A stretch of DNA of 64,000 bases from Amoebophrya sp. A120 (taxonomy: Eukaryota; Sar; Dinophyceae; Syndiniales; Amoebophryaceae). The stretch covers positions 2,112,281 to 2,176,280 of the forward strand of contig CAJINV010000013.1 in assembly GCA_905178155.1 (NCBI GenBank), in the 5' to 3' direction. This document shows, one piece after another, positions 42,757 to 54,500 of this stretch (positions are counted from its first letter, which is position 1; each line of letters opens with the position of its first letter). Position numbers and translations under genes: made by a program. Under the pieces are notes generated by a model. The model was given only the letters and a program-made list of their open reading frames with translations. It made no database searches and was not told the origin of the DNA.

Positions 42757-45620
42757 TACTCGCTTTTCCTACCGAAACAGCACGGCCACTCGAGATTTAA
42801 GTAGCGCAAGGCATAGTCAACGACGTGCGACACTGACGCCAGGGCCTTCACCTTGACGGCGCCCGGCTATGCATTGCGAATATGTCTGGATCTGGAAGGG
42901 TGCAGACTTGTGATTCTTTCTGGCACTCACATACAAATCTGTCGCGCATGAGTAACAAAAGGTGGCCACTTCCGGCCGCGCTGAGTGCGGGTCTCTCATG
43001 CACAGAAGAGAATCGCAAAGCTCTCGCATGAGCTGTTGCGCTAGTCCCTGCATGGCAGACCTAGATCATTACAAGCATCTGCGATCTTTCAGAGGACCCA
43101 GACATATTTGCAGTGAATATGAAGCCCTTTCCTTGCTGTGTTCTGTCCAGATATCTTTCCCACGCACGGACGAGGTACTCTTCGTGCTCCCAAATATCAC
43201 AAAGAAACCTTCCCAGCCGCCAAATTCAAAGCGAATAGTTTCTGATTGATATCACGTAGAGAACTTTGATGCATTCCTGCTCAGGATCATGCTGTCGCTC
43301 TGCCTGCTATAGTTCCTCTATGCATCACAAGAAAGTGCCTTGCAGCAATAATGCAATCCTCGCAAAAAATACGAGCACTCTACTCCTATTGAATATGAGG
43401 ACGGTGGCTAATGTTCCCGCTACGATAGAGCAACCGCTCCAAATGCTCCCGGTCGGTGAGGTCCATTTCGCCAAGCCGAACGTGTAACCCATACTCTGCT
43501 TTATCCTGTGCAAAACATAACCCACCACAAGCCTGTCATGCATATTTGCATGTCCAGCACGGAGTGCCAATTGAAGGACTTTCCTGCTCGTGTCTAGAAC
43601 AAATTTTCCATGCTACCATCGGAATAAGGAAGTGGATTCGTGGTGCGGCTTTCGTAGCCAAGCGCGACTAGTGCGTTGCATGTCGACATTCATCATGCAG
43701 AGTGAAAGCCTTCCCATCTTGGCTATGCGGTGGGTCTGTTTTTCCAAAGGATATTTCGGAAGGTCCCCCAAGCCTTCATGTCGCGCCCACCGCAAACGCA
43801 TTTCTGGCGGCAGGAGTTCGCCTATCGTTTTGGTCCCGTCATACGCCCACTGCAGGAAGGCACTACTCGCGGCGTCTGCGTCGTGATGTTCCGCGTCGGC
43901 ATAGCTCAAGGTCCACGCACGGCGTATCAAAGTTGAAACTCCCGCCACCGCGCCACCCTGAGGAGGAAACTTCTCACGCTGCAGTTGTGTACTTATACAA
44001 AGCAGGTTGCCATGTGTGTCAGAAGGCACGATGTACGGATTCTAGTTCTGTCAGGCATCGAAAAGCGCTGCAAATACAGCACGCAGGACAAGAATCCAAC
44101 CCTACATTGCCCGGAATAGCATGAAAAGTCGCTCGCTAAAAAGGCCTCTACCGTGTCTCTTTGCCGACTTCGTTTATCCATACAACGAGTCGACCTGTGT
44201 GCATGAGTAACGCATGAGAAGTGTCCCTTTGGCATTGGGTGGGGGGATTTTTCCTCACAATACGGCGCAAGTTGTAGAAGCAGCATGGACTGACCTCTGA
44301 TATGGTAGTTGGATTGGTGGCGTTCCTGCTGGTATTCGTTCCATATGCATGTTAAAGTCACTCTGGGTTTCGGTGTCTGCAAAACTTATGCTCTGCCAGC
44401 AGGAATCTGTGCGTGGTAAGCTCTGTGCGTCATGCATGTTTTACAAGGACAATGTGGCGCGCCTTCAAGCTTGCAACGCCGTCACTACTCATGCTGAGCA
44501 GGCATTGCGTAGGAGCTGTTACTAGAGATTTCTTCATGCCTAGCTGTCTGTGTAATGGCGATGGCGTCTGCTCTCCATCCACCGAATAATTGCACTACAC
44601 GACCCAGGCACACTGGTGACCATTGGTATCTCGATCACAATGACGATATTCAGGAGGGCCGGTGGCAATTCGTCTTTGGTCAAAACCGTATCCGAGCTGT
44701 ATGAGGGAGCACAACTCCCCGTCGTTCTAGTAGCACGCCTACATCGTGTGTGCATGCAATGTTTATCTTGGCGAGACATTTTTCGGAGTAACGCTTGAGC
44801 AGCCAGTACTACTGTCCGTGTGTGAATTTATATATGCTATGCAGAAAGAACTCGCACGCATGACAGATTCATCTCCTGGCTCTGCTCAGACCCTTCAAAC
44901 GAGCAGGGGGACCCGTGCACTCTCATATGTTGGTGTCCGCTTGCACAAATTCCTGTGCCGCCTGTTTGGACAAACGCGGCTCGAGTGACATCGTGGCATT
45001 GACGCGTCTGTCGAACTCTGTGCCGTCGTCCGCGCTGCCGTTTCTGGTTGGAGCCGCTGCAGCAGGCCCGCGCTCGGCATTCAAATTGTTTTTCACCACT
45101 TTGCTGGCGCGATCCTCCCCAGACTGGGCGAAAACCTGGGGTAAGTTGCAATGTGTTTCCAAAGAAGCCAGCCGCTGCCTCGGAAAATGAAATGACAATG
45201 ATGAAACGAGGCAGGGGACGAGCGATTTGATGGTAGTAATACGTCTCAAAGAGCTACATGACAACGAATTGGTCCTACGGCACTAAGCATTGCTGTTACC
45301 CGCTCCACCTCGTCCTCCTGAAGAAAAATGCGCGGAGCATTCCCAAAGGTCCCGTCTTCGCTCTGCCCGCCTTCGTCCGGATCCGGGATGTCGGTTTCCT
45401 GCTCTTCCGCTCCGGCTGCTGTCGCTCGCTTTGCTGCTGTTACGCGCTTCTTAGCTTCTCTTGTCGACAACCTCACTGGGCTCGTACGCGCTTCAGTTGC
45501 GGCATCGTAGTCTACTGCGATATGTTGCTGCTGCTGGTTCTGCGACACCGCGTTCGCAACCGCACGTAGCGGGAGACCAAAAAGTAGCCCCGCGTAGAGG
45601 TCAAAGGATAACCGCGCCAT
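42757..45620 (-). CDS. Multi-exon protein of unknown function
   Basis: Well-supported exons are 45620-45300, 45135-44940, 44694 to about 44625, 43220-43128 and 42864-42757. Further exons lie at about 43975-43735 (AWTLSYADAEHHDADAAS, FLQWAYDGTKTIGELLPPEM) and about 43500-43438 (EMDLTDREHLER). One exon near 44.3 kb is unresolved. The first intron (45136-45299) is GT-AG; 44695-44939, 43221-43437 and 42865-43127 are TSD-bounded. The N-terminus has a hydrophobic stretch (DLYAGLLFGLPLRAVANAV), then an Ala/Glu-rich linker. A later exon reads LGRFLCDIWEHEEYLVRAWERYLDR and the C-terminus ends LEWPCCFGRKSE. The total length cannot be given because two junctions are open. No family recognised. Confidence 0.55.
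42865..43127 (-). mobile_element. Introner, family F, TSD GGGC
   Basis: A 263-bp intron between GGGC copies (plus GCCC at 42861-42864 and 43124-43127). The ends carry GCGAATATGTCTGGATCTGG and CCCAGACATATTTGCAGTG. Splicing gives Q-G-K-G-A-V-K-V. Confidence 0.82.
43221..43437 (-). mobile_element. Probable introner, TSD GCGG
   Basis: A 217-bp intron between GCGG copies (plus CCGC at 43217-43220 and 43434-43437). Splicing gives E-H-L-E-R-L-G-R-F-L. The inverted ends are weak. Confidence 0.6.
44695..44939 (-). mobile_element. Introner, family G, TSD CGGA
   Basis: A 245-bp intron between CGGA copies (plus TCCG at 44691-44694 and 44936-44939). The inverted ends share TATGAGRGWGCAC with the intron at 17295-17529. 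Splicing gives V-Q-A-D-T-V-L-T. Confidence 0.8.
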
Positions 45621-46344
45621 CAGATTAGCGCGCACGAGAGGATTAGAACCGAGTCGCTCTTCCAGTTCGTGCTGTTGAGGTCATCTTCTTTGAGTGTAAG
45701 AACCACCTTGGTTTTCTGTTTCCGATCTTATGAAATATACCGGTAAGGAGCCAATGGCAAAAAAATGATTCTCCAGTGCTCTCTCAGCCTCATCTACCTG
45801 GTACATCGTCAATACGGAATTCACATAATTTTCAAGAAACTCAACGCCCCTTGCCTCAGGCACATGGACACCATCCTTCCCTAGTGCACTCTTTTACAGT
45901 GCCGGGAATTCAACCTCTGAAAGATTTATATTCTGCTGCGAAATGGGTACTTAGACATCAAGAAAGGTCACGAGAGCAAGCGAAACGGGCTGGAGAGAAG
46001 CGACCTGCAACTGTGCCACAAAGACGGAGGGTCAATCTCAACCCTCAACATCACTCCACTCCACTGGATAACTGCTAGCATGAATGCTTTGTCCTAACCA
46101 CGACGAGACCCGAAAAACGAGAAAAGCATGAGAACAGCAGAGCATCGCTTGACCGTCAGGTTTTTTGCCGAGCTGAAATACCCGGAGTGGAGAAGCAGTT
46201 CGCCACCACGAAAAGGTTTGCTAATTTTCCTGCAGAAAGACATCGAAAAAGCTTCTCGACACAGCATTCAGAGTAGTTGATGTGGCAACAACTTGCGAGT
46301 GTCATCTTGCGAAATCATCGTTGTTACGAGATCAGCGCATTGCT
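45621..46344. other. Intergenic, one doubtful short ORF
   Basis: A minus-strand ORF at 45681-45863 (FLENYVNSVLTMYQVDEAE) has coding-like composition but no ATG or partner exon, so it was not called. The rest holds nothing recognised. Confidence 0.35.
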
Positions 46345-47996
46345 TTACTTCTTCTTGGCCTCGAAGACCTTGGCCTCGACAGAGACCACCTTTCCCAACA
46401 TAACCACACCGTTTCCGTCCATGAACGCGACGCGGGACAGACCCTCGCAGTTCTTGAAGGAATCAGCGACCAACGGCTGCTGCGGCTCGAAGGTGACCTG
46501 GGCCATCTCGTTGGACTTCAGGGAGTGCGGCTCCTCCATCTTCTTACCACCGGTCTCCTTACCCATCTTCCACTTCAACGCGGAGATACGGCAGGCGGCG
46601 CGGCCGCAGCGGACGAAGCCGATCGGGGAGTAGCCGACCTTAATCTCGTTCGGGATGTCCAAAACCTGTTTTTAGAATTTGCGTTACTCTTCATGTCGAA
46701 CGTCGTCTCTATACATGCGATAGTTTTCGTGCATTACAGTAAAAGTCCCTCGAGTTGCAGAACGAAAAAACGCGATGGAGATGAAGTTTCAGCAGTACCT
46801 GGATCTGAGCGTCGAAAGCCTTGACGGCGGACAGGGTGGTGTCCTTCTTGTAGATCATGACATCACCACCACGCGGCATGTTCTGCTTGTCCAAGTTCTT
46901 CACGTTCATACCAACGTTGTCACCCGGCTTGGCCTCCGGCACAGCCTTGTGGTGCATTTCGATCTGGAAGACCTTTCCGGCGCACGCGTTGGCGGCGGTG
47001 TGGGTCGGCAAGAAGATGACTTCCTCGTTCGGCTTGACGATACCCTGTTCGACACGGCCAGCGAGCACATCACCGACACCCTTAATCTTGTAGATACCGG
47101 AGATCGGGAGGCGCATCGGAGCATCGATCGGACGTTCCGGCACACGGCACATGTTGTTCAAGCAGTCGTACAAGGTGTCGACGTGGATGGTCTCGGAGCC
47201 GACCTTGACGTCAGCACCTTTCCACCAGGCCATGTTGGTGGTCTTCTTGACCAAGTTGTCACCGCACCAACCGGAGATCGGCATGAACGGCACACCGCTC
47301 TCGACGAAGTCCTTCTTCCAGCCGACCTTGCCCAACATGTTGCGCATTTCGTTGGCAATTTCGTCATAACGGGCCTGCTTGTAACCAGCGGTTTCGCAGT
47401 CCATCTTGTTAATACCAATGATGATCTGCTTGACGCCCAACAAGTTGATCAAACGGGAGTGCTGACGGGTCTGGCCCTGGATCTCACCAGCCTTGTGGTT
47501 ACCACGCTGGATAGCGGTGGTGAAGTTACCTGTTCGAAATAATTGATGATCGAAAATAAAACAGGCGCTTTCCAAAACACCAGCATACAAAGACTTTTGC
47601 TAAACGCAGAAAGCACTCAATCAAAAAACTCAAAATACCATCAGCCGGGACCATGATCATGGCAACATCAGCCTGGGAGGCTCCGGTGATCATGTTCTTG
47701 ATGAAATCGCGGTGACCCGGGGCATCGATGATGGTGTAGTGCCACTTCTCGGTGAAGAATTCCTTGGTGGTGACGGAGATAGTTACACCACGCTCACGCT
47801 CCTCCTTCTGACGGTCCATGTAGAACGCGAACGCGAAGGAAGACTTACCCAGGCGGTCGGCCTCGGCCTTCAACTTCTCCAACTCACGCTCCGGGATACC
47901 ACCCAACTCGAAGAGCAGGTGACCGGTGGTGGTGGACTTACCGGAGTCGACGTGACCGCAGATCACGATCGACAAGTGCTCCTTTCCGTCGGTCAT
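46345..47996 (-). CDS. EFL: EFL, elongation factor-like GTPase, copy 1
   Basis: Exons 47996-47639, 47529-46799 and 46665-46345 give 469 residues. EFL replaces EF-1alpha in dinoflagellates and several other lineages and delivers aminoacyl-tRNA to the ribosome. GTPase motifs are GHVDSGKST at 14-22, DAPGH at 91-95 and NKMD at 160-163. EFL-type rather than EF-1alpha-type signatures are [28 protein letters not shown] and [11 protein letters not shown]. Both introns (47530-47638 and 46666-46798) are GT-AG. The gene forms a head-to-tail pair with the copy at 48703-50390, 2394 bp apart. The proteins differ by one visible residue (YKQARYDE here, YKQTRYDE there). Confidence 0.96.
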
Positions 47997-48702
47997 TTTG
48001 AATGTGTGGAGTGTTCGATGTCAAACTTCTGCTTTCGCAGGAAATTATCCGTGTACCCTGCGTGAAATGAATTGAAAAATCAATTACTCTTGAATTGAGG
48101 CACGAACTAGAACCCTTTTCACAACGGAAGGGGCCAGCACTCAGCACTTCCAAATCAACCATACGTACCATCGATGTGATATTTTTACACAAGTTTTATG
48201 TTAATCCTCAAATAGTTGACAGTAGCGTAGATCCAAGTGTTACGAGGATCTCTGGGTTTAGATCCTCACTTTAGATCTGCATTTGGATCTTCATGACTTG
48301 GAGAGTAAGAACCTGGAAAGATCGGTCAGAATCGCACGAGGATCAGAGTTGTTTTCACGTGTCGGTGTTTCAGTTTCTGCAAATTTAAAGAAGCCAATCG
48401 TCCGGCAATTTCAGAATATTTCACCTGTGCGCACTCGAAGTCGACCCATGGAATGAGGCGAAGCCGTGCACCACAACAGAAACAGCGCCATATGCTAGTG
48501 GAAGACGCCGCATAAAGAGCGACCCGGCAGATCGAGGTGCCGCTTCTCGCCTTTTCGGCGTTATCTTTCGTTGTCAGTGAAGTACACTTCAACTCTGCTG
48601 TCAAGCATCGTAATTTCGGTTGTCTTTACCAAAGGTAAAAGCTGCTAGAACAGCTGCCGATCAGACGTTCTTGATGTGTAGTTGAGTTTAAGGTTTACAT
48701 GT
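47997..48702. other. Spacer between the two EFL genes
   Basis: It holds the 5' region of copy 1 and the 3' region of copy 2. Near 48240-48300 there are repeated GGATCT/AGATCC motifs. No gene was seen. Confidence 0.45.
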
Positions 48703-50390
48703 TTACTTCTTCTTGGCCTCAAAGACCTTAGCCTCGACAGAGACCACCTTTCCCAACATGACCACACCGTTTCCGTCCATGAACGCGACGCGGGAAAGAC
48801 CCTCGCAGTTCTTGAAGGAATCGGCAACCAACGGCTGCTGCGGCTCGAAGGTGACCTGGGCCATCTCGTTGGACTTCAGGGAGTGCGGCTCCTCCATCTT
48901 CTTACCACCGGTCTCCTTTCCCATCTTCCACTTCAATGCGGAGATACGGCATGCGGCGCGGCCGCAGCGGACGAAGCCGATCGGGGAGTAGCCGACCTTG
49001 ATCTCGTTCGGGATGTCCAAAACCTGTTTTTAAAATTTGCTTTACTCTTCATGTCAAAATTCGTTTCTATACATGCGACAGCTTCGTCGACGTGCATTGC
49101 AGTATCGATACCTCGAGTTACAAAACGTAAAGACGCGATGGAGAACAAGTCTTGAGCAGTACCTGGATCTGAGCGTCGAAGGCCTTAACGGCGGACAAGG
49201 TGGTGTCCTTCTTGTAGATCATGACATCACCACCACGCGGCATGTTCTGCTTGTCCAAGTTCTTCACGTTCATACCAACGTTGTCACCCGGCTTGGCCTC
49301 CGGCACAGCCTTGTGGTGCATTTCGATCTGGAAGACCTTTCCGGCGCACGCGTTGGCGGCGGTGTGGGTCGGCAAGAAGATGACTTCCTCGTTCGGCTTG
49401 ACGATACCCTGTTCGACACGGCCAGCGAGCACATCACCGACACCCTTAATCTTGTAGATACCGGAGATCGGGAGGCGCATCGGAGCATCGATCGGACGTT
49501 CCGGCACACGGCACATGTTGTTCAAGCAGTCGTACAAGGTGTCGACGTGGATGGTCTCGGAGCCGACCTTGACGTCAGCACCCTTCCACCAGGCCATGTT
49601 GGTGGTCTTCTTGACCAAGTTGTCACCGCACCAACCGGAGATCGGCATGAACGGCACACCGCTCTCGACGAAGTCCTTCTTCCAGCCGACCTTGCCCAAC
49701 ATGTTGCGCATTTCGTTGGCAATTTCGTCATATCGTGTCTGCTTGTATCCTGCGGTTTCGCAGTCCATCTTGTTTATACCTATGATGATCTGCTTGACGC
49801 CCAACAAGTTGATCAAACGGGAGTGCTGACGGGTCTGGCCCTGGATCTCACCAGCTTTGTGGTTACCACGCTGGATAGCGGTGGTGAAGTTACCTGTTCG
49901 AATTTGGTGCTTGAAGATAAGGATAGCCTCCCGCTGAGTGAAAGTAGGCATACGCTTTCCAAGAAAACACTACCACAAATAGACTTGTTTGGCTTAGAAT
50001 CACAAATACTTAATAGGAAAAAGTCAAAATACCATCAGCCGGAACCATGATCATGGCGACATCAGCCTGGGAGGCTCCGGTGATCATGTTCTTGATGAAG
50101 TCGCGGTGACCCGGGGCATCGATAATGGTGTAGTGCCACTTCTCCGTGAAGAATTCCTTGGTGGTGACGGAGATGGTGACACCACGCTCACGCTCCTCCT
50201 TCTGACGGTCCATGTAGAACGCGAACGCGAAGGAAGACTTACCCAGACGGTCGGCCTCGGCCTTCAGCTTCTCCAACTCACGCTCCGGGATACCACCCAA
50301 CTCGAAGAGCAGGTGACCGGTGGTGGTGGACTTACCGGAGTCGACGTGACCGCAGATCACGATCGACAAATGCTCCTTACCGTCGGTCAT
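48703..50390 (-). CDS. EFL: EFL, elongation factor-like GTPase, copy 2
   Basis: Exons 50390-50033, 49893-49163 and 49023-48703 are the same lengths as in copy 1 and encode 469 residues. The intron positions are identical and both introns (49894-50032 and 49024-49162) are GT-AG, but the intron sequences have diverged while the exons are nearly identical. A patch at about 49729-49794 holds seven of the exon 2 differences, including the single amino acid change to Thr. Same role as copy 1; tandem copies of highly expressed genes are usual in dinoflagellates. Confidence 0.96.
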
Positions 50391-51507
50391 TTTGATGTGT
50401 TGCGAAGTGTACTGTCACTGACTGTGAAACGCTCAACAAGTGAGACTTCCCTGTGAAGCAATACAATTGATTTCCAATTCATTTCCATCTTTTTTGCAGC
50501 AGACCAGAAATAGTTGCCAACTTGGATCTCCAGATCACTACGAGGATCTTCGAACTCTGCTTGTGATCGTATTCCGCAAGATCTTCCAGAACTCGCTACC
50601 TTCGGACCCGGCCGGGTTTAATTTTGCCGGCGAGGACCGGAATGTACCTACACCTAGAGGGATCTTTTGAGATGAAAATGTGACACCTTCGCCTTCCTCG
50701 CAGACTTCTTCATCAAATTTGACAAGATCAGTGGCAACCTCCTGCGGATCTTGTGGGAATTAATTTTGGCTCCCGAATGCGCCATGAGCAGAATTTTTCA
50801 TAAATTAGTAGTTGACCCTTTGGTTCATATTTCCACCCTTTGCTTGTCGTGTGCGCAGCGGACGGCCACGAAGACCGCTGTCGGTTCTTTCTGCTGCCAG
50901 GTTTGTTGTATCTATTCGTATGATTCTGGTTTTTCCACTTTAAATTTCGCAGTTTTCTTCGGATCTTTTTCATTTGACAAACAGTGGCGGACCTAGCGCA
51001 TCTCGATGCTTTACATTTGACAAAACAAACTACAAACATTTTTGCTCCTAGCGGAGAATCTACGACACCACCCGCTTGCTCCCTTTTACCAAAATCTGCC
51101 TTGGAATGAAAAAGCAAAACTACACATGATCGGGAAAACCCGCAATCGAGTGGTGTACATCTTTAGAAACAGCAAGACGGTAGGACAACGATCGTCGATT
51201 GCTTTCTGTCCCATGGGTTTTGCTTACACTCAGAAGTTTCGCAAGCCATACTACGTAACATTAACACGAATGCAAGTAGACGCACTTAAACAGGGAAATA
51301 ACTCGAGTGAGTGTGACACACCTGATGCTTTCCCAAAACCTAGTGAAGTACTTCGAATCTAAATTCTCAAGCTACTTAGGGTTTGCTTGTTCCATACCCT
51401 TACCCCTGGAAGAAGTTTACAGAAGCAGAGTCGTGCACTACCCTCCTGCTTTTGACATTGCGTGTTTCACCGATACAAAAAAAAATCCAATAAGACTTTG
51501 CACAGTT
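50391..51507. other. Intergenic, no gene supported
   Basis: The downstream side of the large Gln-rich gene and the upstream region of EFL copy 2. Minus-strand ORF 50728-51117 has mixed composition and no support. Confidence 0.4.
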
Positions 51508-54500
51508 CTAAATCAAAACCTGGCCGCTCAGCAGCATTGCGTTCAATTCATTGGAGTACAGTGTTGCAATGCACTGCTTTATCTCCACGTCGTCCAGCCG
51601 CTTATCCTGTGAAAAGACCTTCCCACTCACCAGCTTCTTTAACATGAAAACATTGCTCATGCGCATACGAAAAAATGACAGCGGTCTCAAAAATTGAATG
51701 AACAAGTCAGCGCATCATGAATAGCTCTGCATACCAATTGTCCCAACCGTCCTGCTATGTGGTCCACATTCGGTCGATAAGCTCGATGGTCGATCTCTGG
51801 GCAGTTACAACTTATGCGACATTCAGGCCACATCGCACTACCACGCGACCCCCTAGTACTAACTTCTTCTCGTGCACAAAGGGAGATGCAAAAACTCAGG
51901 TGGGAACTACAGATTGTTTTCTAACAGCATAGCGCTTCGTGTTCGCGTAGCACTGGTCGCGCCGGCGGATGCAGCACAGCTTGTTAGACGGTTGCGCCGT
52001 CGCAGACGGGCACTTCCCTTGGTCGTGCGTTAGGACGGTGGCCGCTTCCGCCGCGAGCGAAGTCCGTGCCGCGACGGGCAGCCGCAGGGCACCATGAATG
52101 TCTTCGTTCCCCTGGTAGTTGTACCACTTCGGGTTCTCTCTTCCCAGCACGTGTGCCAGCCACAGTCCCGACTTTGGTCCCTCCTGGTCAATCAGGGATG
52201 GCATGCATTCCGTGCAAAAATTATATCGTAATGGTCCTCGTGCTCCTTGTACAACAAATTCCTTATACAACATTTGCGCACGACAGGCTTTAACTTTATG
52301 AAGATCTGAATGCGTGTGATCGAAGACACGTTTTTCTTCTATTTTGGAGAGAAACTACTTAGCCATAGCATGCAGTTTGCACGAGTGCGATATCAATTTT
52401 CTTTTTGCAAGGCATAGCATGCAGAGCGAGGCAAACAGCGCTTTTTCCGCTCGTTGATTTTCCTCTTGCTGCTTCTCCGCCGCGTCCCTCTGCTTCCGCA
52501 AATTTTCACTCAGCTGTTCCTGTTTCTGTTCCAGCCTCTTCATCGCGACTTTCCGCTTGTGGTCTTTCGCTGAAAGTTCCTTGGGTCTACTTGAAGTCTT
52601 CTCGACGGGTACGGGTTCATCTAAATCTTTTTCCTCTGGACGAGCGGCTGCAGCAGATGAGGAAGCAGCGGCACGGCCCCCGGTATATTCGTCGCGCAAG
52701 GCCTCCTCCCCCTCTTCCTCGCCTTCTTCCGCCAAATTCTCCAATAGAGAACTCCGGGCAGTGGACTTCCGGCTGCTGTGCCGCTTGCGCATCGGAGGTT
52801 CCTCCTCAGACGCCAGCCCCGACGTTGCTGTTGCACTGTCTACCGGAAAAATGAGTTGAGCTTCGTCCTCTTCCTGCATGCCGAAGCGATTTTTCGTCAC
52901 CCTCGACACGCTGCCAGAACTCCGGCTCTTCGCCACATAGGGAGTCAGGTCTTCTTCGTCTCCGCCTGCTTGTGTATCCCCCACCTGTTCCGACGCGCAC
53001 GAAGTCCCGGTGGGGAGCCGGATTGACTTTCGGGCGAGGTCGTTGCCGCGCGGGCGGGTCGGCCGGCTGTCGTCTTCGGGAAAGTCTTCGCCGGTCAAAA
53101 CCGAAACCGCGTCGAGCTCCGGCAAATCCAGCGGCGTTTTCGGAGACCCGGACATATCGTAAGGAAAAATTTATCCCCCCTCCCCATCTCGAAAAGCCAA
53201 TTTGTGATACTGACCACATATCAGCTTTGTCTTGCGTACAAGGCAAACGGCGCCGATGTGGCGCATTGTACAGCGAGTCTGTCATGCCTTTTCGCCTTTT
53301 TCAGACATGTTTCTCGTGCTGTAGTGTTGCAAGCCGGATGCGTAGTACCCAAGTGGGCTTAGAATCTGCCGCCACGCTCGTGCTGCAATAGAAAGCTCAT
53401 TTGTGTACACAAATCCAGCAACGCAAATTGTCTTGTGAATCTGGGGTGGTGGCTTTTTTCTTCACTTCGGTACGACACGCAGGACTGCTGCGACATCTTC
53501 AGCGCCGAGGTTGAGCGCGCCGTGTTAGAGCTGCCGCCGTTGTAGGGCGAACTGTGGTCAGAGCGGAGCGTGTTGGTCGACGCCGCAAGCTGCTGCAATC
53601 GGCTGTTGGAACTCCGGAGAGCGGCCTCCTGCGCCTGCAAATCTAGTAAAGACTTCCCCACCTGCGACTCCGCGTCCTTCTGCAGGTAGAGCTGCCGAAA
53701 CCAATCGCTGTGCCGCTGCTGCCGAATCGAGAAGCTCTGGTGAAACTGCGCTGGTTTGTTTTCGTCGTACTGCACCCAGGTTCCGTCCGGGTGCCAGTAC
53801 CCCCACGGCTTGTACATCCACGCCCCCACGTATGAAATTCAAAAATGTTGCCCCTTTTCTCGTTAAGTTAACGTTAAGTACCCGACCAGATCTACTTGTC
53901 TTGCGAATGCTGAGAAGCCTAAATACATCTGTGTAAGTGCCCGTTCTAATGCAAGACAAACCTAGGATTGCAATTGGCATTAGGATCTGTGACTTGAAGA
54001 AGCATCATTCAATACGATTGCATTACGTACTGGTGAGTAGGTCGCGAGCTGCTTCAGGTGGTTTCTTACGCGCAAAAGCTCCTCCTGTTGCGGCTGTGTC
54101 AACGGCACAGGGTGCTGCGGCGCGGGCAGCAGAAAGGGGTGCTGCGACGCCCCCGCGTAATTTGAAGATCCGGGCACGACGAGATGGTGACCCGCCGTGG
54201 TCGTCCCCGATGGTACCAATGCACTACTAGTAGATCCAGAACTTTCATTAGCTTGGAAAAAATTGGCCAGCTGCACTTTCACGCTCGGCGGCCCTGTCTG
54301 CTCCTGTCCACGAGTCGGATTGTTCGGATTTAATACTCCAGCCGCACAAGAACTCCCGGCCGTCAAAAGGCAGGGCAATTGCGGCTGCTCGCGATTGTAG
54401 TTCGAAGCCTTGCTACTTTGTTCGGCCGAAGATGAGAGAAATGCCTTCGCTCTGGTCAGTTCCTGACCATCCTGTTTTTGCTGCTGCGTCGCGGCAACGA

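Noticed and set aside
45681-45863. Short minus-strand ORF with coding-like composition
   Set aside because: No ATG start and no partner exon that could be joined with confidence.
46775-47542. 255-residue plus-strand ORF, and a 337-residue one at 49037-50050
   Set aside because: Both are antisense to EFL exons and mirror strong codon bias; His/Val/Leu-rich shadow translations.
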